From Treponema_C sp050937815 (GTDB lineage: Bacteria > Spirochaetota > Spirochaetia > Treponematales > Treponemataceae), in NCBI RefSeq assembly GCF_050937815.1, contig NZ_JACDIJ010000001.1, forward strand, positions 636,242-700,241: a DNA stretch of 64,000 nucleotides. Reading direction: 5' to 3'. Shown in pieces: positions 58,931-64,000 of this stretch. A model generated the notes under the pieces. The model saw only the letters and a program-made list of their open reading frames with translations, did not search any database and had not been told where the DNA came from. The first letter of the stretch is position 1. Each line of letters starts with the position of its first letter. A program made the position numbers and the translations under genes.

Positions 58931-59875
58931 TTAATGTTCCAAAGCGCTTTGTTCCAAAGTGCTTAATCCGCAGGCAATTTGTGAGGCTAAGCGCGCATTG
59001 TTGTACACAAGGCGGATATTCGATTCGAGGCTTTTACCGCCCGTAATTTTTTGAATTTCGTCGAGTAAAAAGGGTGTTGTGCGCTTTCCGGTAATGCCGA
59101 GCGCATTCATTTTTTCAAGAGCATCTTCTATGGACTTATCGATATAATCTTTGTCCATCGCAAATTCTTCGGGTATGGGATTCGCAACAACCATACCGCC
59201 GGCCAAGCCGAGCTCAAGCTTTGCATAAAAAGCTTCGGCTATCTCTTTGGGACTATCCATACGGCAGTCGGTTTTAAAGCCGCTTGAGCGCGTGTAAAAG
59301 GCGGGAAGTTCTTCGGTTTGATAGCCTACAACCGGAACGCCGCGCGTTTCCAAATATTCGAGGGTAAGGCCCAAATCCAAAATCGATTTTGCTCCCGCGC
59401 ATACGACCAGCACATTCGTTTTTGCCAATTCTTCAAGGTCGGCCGAAATGTCCATCGTCGTTTCCGCACCGCGGTGCACCCCGCCTATGCCGCCGGTTGC
59501 AAAAACTTTAATGCCGGCCATCGCGGCGATAATCATCGTGGCGGCAACCGTGGCGGCCCCGTCTTTTTTTTGCGCGGTTAAAATGCACAGGTCGCGGCGG
59601 CTCGCCTTTGTAACGGCAAGGCCGGTTTTTCCCAAATAATCGATTTCATCGGTGCCGATACCCGCTTTAAGGCGGCCGCCGATAACGGCAATCGTTGCAG
59701 GAACGGCCCCGTTTTCGCGGACTATCTTTTCAACCGCTAAGGCCGTTTCTACGTTTTTCGGATAGGGCATTCCGTGCGAAATAATCGTCGATTCAAGGGC
59801 AACCACCGGTTTACCCGCCTTTAAAGCTTCGCTCACTTCGGGCGAAACGTCAAGATATTTTTTGTATTCGTTCAT
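58931..59875 (-). CDS. psuG: Pseudouridine-5'-phosphate glycosidase
   Basis: 314 residues matching PsuG: VVALESTIISHGMPYPKNVE, GTDEIDYL, ASRRDLCILTAQKKDGATTV-type segment, ATGGIGGVHRGAETTMDISADL and VANPIPEEFAM. It splits pseudouridine 5'-phosphate into uracil and ribose 5-phosphate. The start lies 26 nt inside psuK. Confidence 0.95.
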   Translation of the reverse strand: MNEYKKYLDVSPEVSEALKAGKPVVALESTIISHGMPYPKNVETALAVEKIVRENGAVPATIAVIGGRLKAGIGTDEIDYLGKTGLAVTKASRRDLCILTAQKKDGAATVAATMIIAAMAGIKVFATGGIGGVHRGAETTMDISADLEELAKTNVLVVCAGAKSILDLGLTLEYLETRGVPVVGYQTEELPAFYTRSSGFKTDCRMDSPKEIAEAFYAKLELGLAGGMVVANPIPEEFAMDKDYIDKSIEDALEKMNALGITGKRTTPFLLDEIQKITGGKSLESNIRLVYNNARLASQIACGLSTLEQSALEH

Positions 59876-61025
59876 ATAACACTCCTTCCGTAAGATTATC
59901 GTTTACCGCCTCATTAACTTCCAAACACAGGGATGCAGCCGCGATTCCGGCAAAACCGCTTTCTTTTAAGCTCATATTTTTTAAAACCGCCCATGCGACG
60001 GCCGCCGTTTGACTGTCGCCCGCCCCCGTCGTATTTTTGATAAGGGATTGCCTGCTTATGTGCGCACCTGAGCGTACCCCGTCCGTATTTTCGGGTACAT
60101 AGGCTTTTACGCGGCAGCGGCCGGTTTTATCGGCGCAAAACAAGCCTTTTTCTCCGAGCGAAATATAGATACGCTGCACCCCGCCTTCGATAAAAAACCG
60201 GGCAAGTTCTGCAAGAGCGGGTTTCGCTTCCGTTTGTGAACCGGTCCGGAGCAAAGAGTTTTGACGGGAAGCGTTATACAGGGCAAGGGCTTCCGTTTTG
60301 TTCGGTGTTAAGGCATACAGCTTGTGCAAAACGGGCAAAAGTTTTACCGCCTTGTGAGTTGAAACGGGTTCTGCAACAAGGGGAACGGTACAATGTTCGG
60401 CGATATATGCAATCGTTTCGGCGGGAATATTCGTGTCGATAAGGCAGAGCGCCGACTTGTTTATAAGCGGCAATTTTTTTTCGATATATTCAGGCGTCAG
60501 ATGTTCGTATATATCCATATCGTTTACCGCCGACACCATATCGCCTTTTTCATCGTTTATGCACACGTAAGAAGAAGACGAGGCCGTATCTGCGGTTAAA
60601 GAGGAGGATATATCAAGGCCGCGCTCAAAGCATTTGTGTTTTAAAAATGAAGCATGCGTGTCTCCTCCGAATGCGCTTATAAAGTGCACGGGAAGGCCGA
60701 GCAGAGCCAGATTTGAAGCGATATTAAAAGCCACACCGCCCGCGCCGACCCGTATTTTTCCGGGATTGGAATCGGCTTTGCGGAATGCGGCCGAAGCGGA
60801 TGCGCTTATATCGATATTAACCGCACCGATAACGGTAACCGGTTTTGAGCCGCCCGTTACATAGCCCTTGCCTAAAATCAAACCCTTTTTTATTAAATTC
60901 GAAATATGAACGGAAACGCTTGAACGCGTAATCCCCGCTTTTTCGGCAAGTTCTTGGTGAGAAATTAAAGGATTTTCGCGTATCCACTGCAAGATTTCGG
61001 TTTCCCGGGCGGTAATTTTTTTCAT
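59850..61025 (-). CDS. psuK: Pseudouridine kinase with N-terminal HTH
   Basis: 391 residues. A MarR-like winged HTH (ETEILQWIRENPLISHQELAEKAGITRSSVSVHI) precedes a PfkB sugar-kinase domain (GGVAFNIASNLALLG; catalytic NTTGAGDSQTAA). It phosphorylates pseudouridine for PsuG. The HTH suggests that the kinase also regulates its own operon. Confidence 0.92.
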   Translation of the reverse strand: MKKITARETEILQWIRENPLISHQELAEKAGITRSSVSVHISNLIKKGLILGKGYVTGGSKPVTVIGAVNIDISASASAAFRKADSNPGKIRVGAGGVAFNIASNLALLGLPVHFISAFGGDTHASFLKHKCFERGLDISSSLTADTASSSSYVCINDEKGDMVSAVNDMDIYEHLTPEYIEKKLPLINKSALCLIDTNIPAETIAYIAEHCTVPLVAEPVSTHKAVKLLPVLHKLYALTPNKTEALALYNASRQNSLLRTGSQTEAKPALAELARFFIEGGVQRIYISLGEKGLFCADKTGRCRVKAYVPENTDGVRSGAHISRQSLIKNTTGAGDSQTAAVAWAVLKNMSLKESGFAGIAAASLCLEVNEAVNDNLTEGVLYERIQKIS

Positions 61026-61034
61026 ACCTCATTC

Positions 61035-61084
61035 CTTATAAGCAAATCCTTATACAGGATAAGCATAAACAAAGAATATGTCAA
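61035..61084 (-). promoter_or_regulatory. psuK-psuG promoter with palindromic operator candidates
   Basis: TTGACA (61079-61084), 17 bp, TATCCT (61056-61061). The palindrome CTTATACAGGATAAG (61049-61063) covers the -10 and start site; a second site CTTATAAG lies at 61035-61042. Confidence 0.6.
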
Positions 61085-61250
61085 GAGATAATTTTTGCGC
61101 TTTAACATCCGCTTGTGTCCCGTTTCCGGTGAGTACGGACATCCGTATTGTTTAAATCGGGATTTTGCGCTACACTTACACGGCAACACGGCGCCGGTTG
61201 AGTTCGCACTTTGTCGGCATCTTAATTATGCTTAATAATGGGAGTCTTTT

Positions 61251-62627
61251 ATGCAATACCGTACCGAACACGATTCAATGGGGGAAGTTCAGGTTCCCGC
61301 CGATGCCTTATGGGGAGCGCAAACGGAGCGCAGTAAAAACAACTTTAAAATCGGCGCGGGAATCGAAACTATGCCCGAAGAAATTATCCGTGCATTCGGC
61401 ATATTAAAAAAGGCGGCAGCGCGGGCAAACCGCATTTTGCTTGCCGAAAAAATGACTGAAGAAAAACTGCACGCAATAGAAGCGGCATGCGATGAAATAA
61501 TCGAAGGAAAACTTGCAGCCGAGTTTCCGCTCGTGGTATGGCAGACGGGAAGCGGCACTCAAACGAATATGAACGTCAACGAAGTGATTGCAAACCGCGC
61601 AAACTCCCTTGCAGGGAAAAAGCTTTTGCACCCGAACGACGACGTAAACATGAGCCAATCTTCAAACGATACCTTTCCGACCGCCATGCACATAGCCTTT
61701 GTACTGATATGCGAAAAGCGCCTTATTCCCGCAGTGCAGAGCCTTATCGATGTTTTTTGCAAGCTGGAAAAAGAAAACGAGGATGTAATAAAAATAGGGC
61801 GCACACACTTGCAGGACGCCGTTCCCCTGCGCTTTTCTCAGGAAATAAGCGGCTGGCGCTCGTCTTTGGAAGGGGGGCGCGATTTACTTACCATGTCGCT
61901 TGAGCCTTTGCGGGAGCTTGCCCTGGGCGGAACGGCTGTGGGAACGGGATTAAACGCTCCGAAAGGCTTTGCCGAAACCGCCGCACAAAAAGCGGGCGAA
62001 ATTGCAGGCACCGCCTTTTATACGGCTCAAAATAAATTCCACGCCCTTACAAGCAAAAACGAAGCGGTGTTTGCGCACGCAGCGATAAAGTCCCTCGCCT
62101 GCGACATGATGAAGATTGCAAACGACATACGGCATTTGGCTTCGGGCCCCCGCTGCGGTTTGGGAGAAATCCTTATTCCGGAAAACGAACCCGGCTCTTC
62201 CATTATGCCCGGCAAGGTAAATCCCACGCAAGCCGAAGCGGTAACCATGGTTGCCGTACAAATTATGGGAAACGACGTGAGCGTATCGGTTGCGGCAAGT
62301 CAGGGAAACTTTGAACTGAACGTCTTTATGCCCGTGTGCGCTTATAATTTTTTGCAGTCGGCGCGGCTTTTAGCCGAAGCGGTTGAATCCTTTACGGAAC
62401 ACTGCGCGCGCGGTATTCGTGCAAACAGGGAGCGCATGGCATTTAACGTAAGCAATTCGCTTATGCTCGTTACCGCGCTTAACCCGCACATAGGCTACGA
62501 AAAAGCGGCACAAACCGCGCAAAAAGCCCACCGCGAAAACATCGGCTTAAAAGAAGCCTGCGTCAAACTGGGCTTTTTAACCGCCGAACGCTTCGACGAA
62601 CTTGTACGTCCGGAAACTATGGTGTAA
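61251..62627 (+). CDS. fumC: Fumarate hydratase, class II
   Basis: 458 residues, GGGAG before the ATG. Family motifs GSGTQTNMNVNEV, SQSSNDTFPTAMH, GRTHLQDAVPLRFSQE and the signature GSSIMPGKVNPTQ are intact. Interconverts fumarate and malate; in a treponeme with an incomplete TCA cycle it may feed fumarate to exported reductases such as the flavoprotein at 7161-9068. Convergent with the transporter gene, 5 bp apart. Confidence 0.96.
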   Translation: MQYRTEHDSMGEVQVPADALWGAQTERSKNNFKIGAGIETMPEEIIRAFGILKKAAARANRILLAEKMTEEKLHAIEAACDEIIEGKLAAEFPLVVWQTGSGTQTNMNVNEVIANRANSLAGKKLLHPNDDVNMSQSSNDTFPTAMHIAFVLICEKRLIPAVQSLIDVFCKLEKENEDVIKIGRTHLQDAVPLRFSQEISGWRSSLEGGRDLLTMSLEPLRELALGGTAVGTGLNAPKGFAETAAQKAGEIAGTAFYTAQNKFHALTSKNEAVFAHAAIKSLACDMMKIANDIRHLASGPRCGLGEILIPENEPGSSIMPGKVNPTQAEAVTMVAVQIMGNDVSVSVAASQGNFELNVFMPVCAYNFLQSARLLAEAVESFTEHCARGIRANRERMAFNVSNSLMLVTALNPHIGYEKAAQTAQKAHRENIGLKEACVKLGFLTAERFDELVRPETMV

Positions 62628-62632
62628 GGGAT

Positions 62633-63913
62633 TTATCCCCACAAAAACCATAAAAGGATTGAGGCGGCCGCCGTGGTTATAAGGGTAAAGGGAACGCCGA
62701 TTTTGCACCAATCGGCAAAGGACATAGGCGCGCCCTGTTTTTTTAATATGCCCATAGCCGCAATATTTGCCGAAGCGCCGAAGGGGGTAAGGTTTCCGCC
62801 CATGCACGAACCGACCAAAAGGGCAAACATATACAATTCGCTTTTTAAGCCCAGATTTTGCGCAAGGGTTGCGGCGACAGGCAGCATAACGATAATATAG
62901 GGCACGTTATCCACAAAACCGGAGATGATAACGGATACAAGGATAATGACGGCAAATCCCAACAGCTTATTGCCGCCGATTATGCCGCGCAAAAAGAGGG
63001 CAAAATCTTCCAAAAGGCCGGTTTCCGAAACCGTTCCGATAACGATAAAAACGCCGATTAAAAAGCCGATGGTTTCCCAGTCGAGATTTTTAATCATTAA
63101 AGCGGTTTTTTGCAACCCCTCTTTACGGACAAAACGGAACCATATCAAACCGGCGATACCGAGAATCATCACAAAGGCGCCCGAATATTCAATATGAAAA
63201 AACGAACAGACAGCCAGGGCGACAATCATTAAAAGCAATAAAATTGTCGGAAAAAACGATACAATGCTTTCGCGCTCAACGCTGATTTTTTGTTTTCCTA
63301 TATTCGCAACCTTTGTAAAATACAGATAAAAATACAGGGCGCCTGCAATCATTCCCATTTGAACGACAAAAAAAATCGATAACCGTCCTTCATAGATAAA
63401 AAAGTCGTTAAAACCGTAGCGGGCATAGGAAGCGAATATCATGGAAGGAGGGTCTCCGACCAGGGTCGCTGTCCCTTGTAGATTTGCCATCACCGCAAGA
63501 CCGGCCATAAAATATATGGGAGTAATACGCAGCTTTTTACACACGGAAAGGGCAATGGGCGCCATAACCAATACGGTGGCGACGTTTTCGACAAAGGCCG
63601 AAATAATGCCGGTCATAATTAAAATGGCGGTAATAGCCGTTCCCGTATCCGGAAGCTTTTCGATAATCATATCGGCCAAACGGTTGGGCACGCGCGAATA
63701 TAAAAAAAGTTCGGCGATTATAAGAGAACCGATATAGATGCCCAAAATATTCCAATTGATAAGCGTAATAAGGGCATGGGATGGAGAAACCGCTCCGATA
63801 AGAATAACCGCCGCTCCTGCAATAAGCGAAACCCAGTGTTTTTTATCCGAGAAAATAATAACAGTAACATACATAAGAGCGGCAAGCGCCAAAACAATCC
63901 ACTTCATTTCCAT
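62633..63913 (-). CDS. ArsB/NhaD-superfamily ion or carboxylate transporter
   Basis: 426 residues, eleven to twelve membrane segments, AGGAG 9 nt before the ATG. Two inverted halves each carry a family motif: FVENVATVLVMAPIALSV and GFVDNVPYIIVMLPVAATLA, plus LVGDPPSMIFA and GGNLTPFGASANI. This superfamily includes arsenite pumps, NhaD Na+/H+ antiporters and dicarboxylate carriers. Its place beside fumC makes a C4-dicarboxylate or Na+ role plausible, but no arsenic genes are present. Confidence 0.82.
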   Translation of the reverse strand: MEMKWIVLALAALMYVTVIIFSDKKHWVSLIAGAAVILIGAVSPSHALITLINWNILGIYIGSLIIAELFLYSRVPNRLADMIIEKLPDTGTAITAILIMTGIISAFVENVATVLVMAPIALSVCKKLRITPIYFMAGLAVMANLQGTATLVGDPPSMIFASYARYGFNDFFIYEGRLSIFFVVQMGMIAGALYFYLYFTKVANIGKQKISVERESIVSFFPTILLLLMIVALAVCSFFHIEYSGAFVMILGIAGLIWFRFVRKEGLQKTALMIKNLDWETIGFLIGVFIVIGTVSETGLLEDFALFLRGIIGGNKLLGFAVIILVSVIISGFVDNVPYIIVMLPVAATLAQNLGLKSELYMFALLVGSCMGGNLTPFGASANIAAMGILKKQGAPMSFADWCKIGVPFTLITTAAASILLWFLWG

Positions 63914-64000
63914 AGAACAAAACTCCTGTGAGCGGTAAAAGCAATATTCCCATATTGTATACGGTTAAGGCATATAAAATCAATAGTCCGCATTTTTAGC

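Overview
The window reads as a chromosomal segment of a spirochaete, most likely a Treponema. This is an inference from gene content and order (tig-clpP-clpX; rplU-prp-rpmA-obgE-nadD-yqeK-lytR-rsfS; a secreted TPR/EF-hand-like protein and an HtrA lipoprotein between ftsH and lepA; many lipoproteins; ankyrin, DUF4469 and Rpn families typical of oral and gut treponemes). No rRNA, phage or conventional IS element is visible. Six tRNA genes are present: His(GTG), Arg(TCG), Lys(CTT), Leu(TAG), Gly(GCC), Gln(TTG).

Layout. 1-5.5 kb: an AT-rich minus-strand operon for an iron-type ABC importer (binding protein, ATPase, fused permease) followed by a YesM/LytS-type sensor kinase that runs off the window. 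5.7-12.8 kb: a tRNA-binding protein, an orphan HigA, a tRNA trio, an FMN/FAD fumarate-reductase-like lipoprotein, a degenerate Nudix membrane protein, and a LarA-family nickel epimerase with a KdgT-type sugar-acid permease. 12.9-22.3 kb: two tRNAs, tig-clpP-clpX, a glycosyltransferase, a DEAD-box helicase, a membrane-anchored parvulin and a DUF115 protein. 22.3-33.9 kb: a RelBE-like pair with a truncated toxin, brnTA, a ROK kinase/GH114/membrane operon, cutC, a giant ankyrin lipoprotein, a TrpR-like regulator, tatD, a rhodanese and an AGE epimerase.

33.9-39.7 kb is the accessory hot spot. It holds an intact rpn gene with an internal in-frame start (gene-within-gene RpnL/RpnS antiphage toxin-antitoxin architecture), a stand-alone rpnS-like ORF behind lepA, truncated second copies of the RpnS N-terminus after both, 135-bp direct repeats around rpn, a DNA-binding-protein gene split by a repeat, a (GCTGTGAA)x14 microsatellite, and roughly thirty hairpins whose loops and flanks are conserved while their stems differ with compensating changes. 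I did not recognise this hairpin-array family and regard it as the best candidate for something undescribed.

39.7-56.6 kb is a long minus-strand housekeeping array (rplU to rsfS; ispE-spoVG; tRNA-Gln; rplY-tilS-ftsH-TPR-htrA-lepA), interrupted on the plus strand by a gene for a 75-residue protein that is 41/75 Asp/Glu. 56.7-64 kb: a MerR regulator beside a 2,4-diaminopentanoate-dehydrogenase-like enzyme with a MerR-type 19-bp-spaced promoter, a pseudouridine catabolism pair (psuK-psuG), class II fumarase and an ArsB/NhaD-type transporter.

A recurrent theme is the apparent leaderless start: at several genes (the glycosyltransferase/helicase pair, ROK/cutC, trpR-like/small ORF, lepA, ispE) a good -10 box lies 5-7 nt before the ATG and no Shine-Dalgarno is present, while most other genes have clear AGGAG-type sites.
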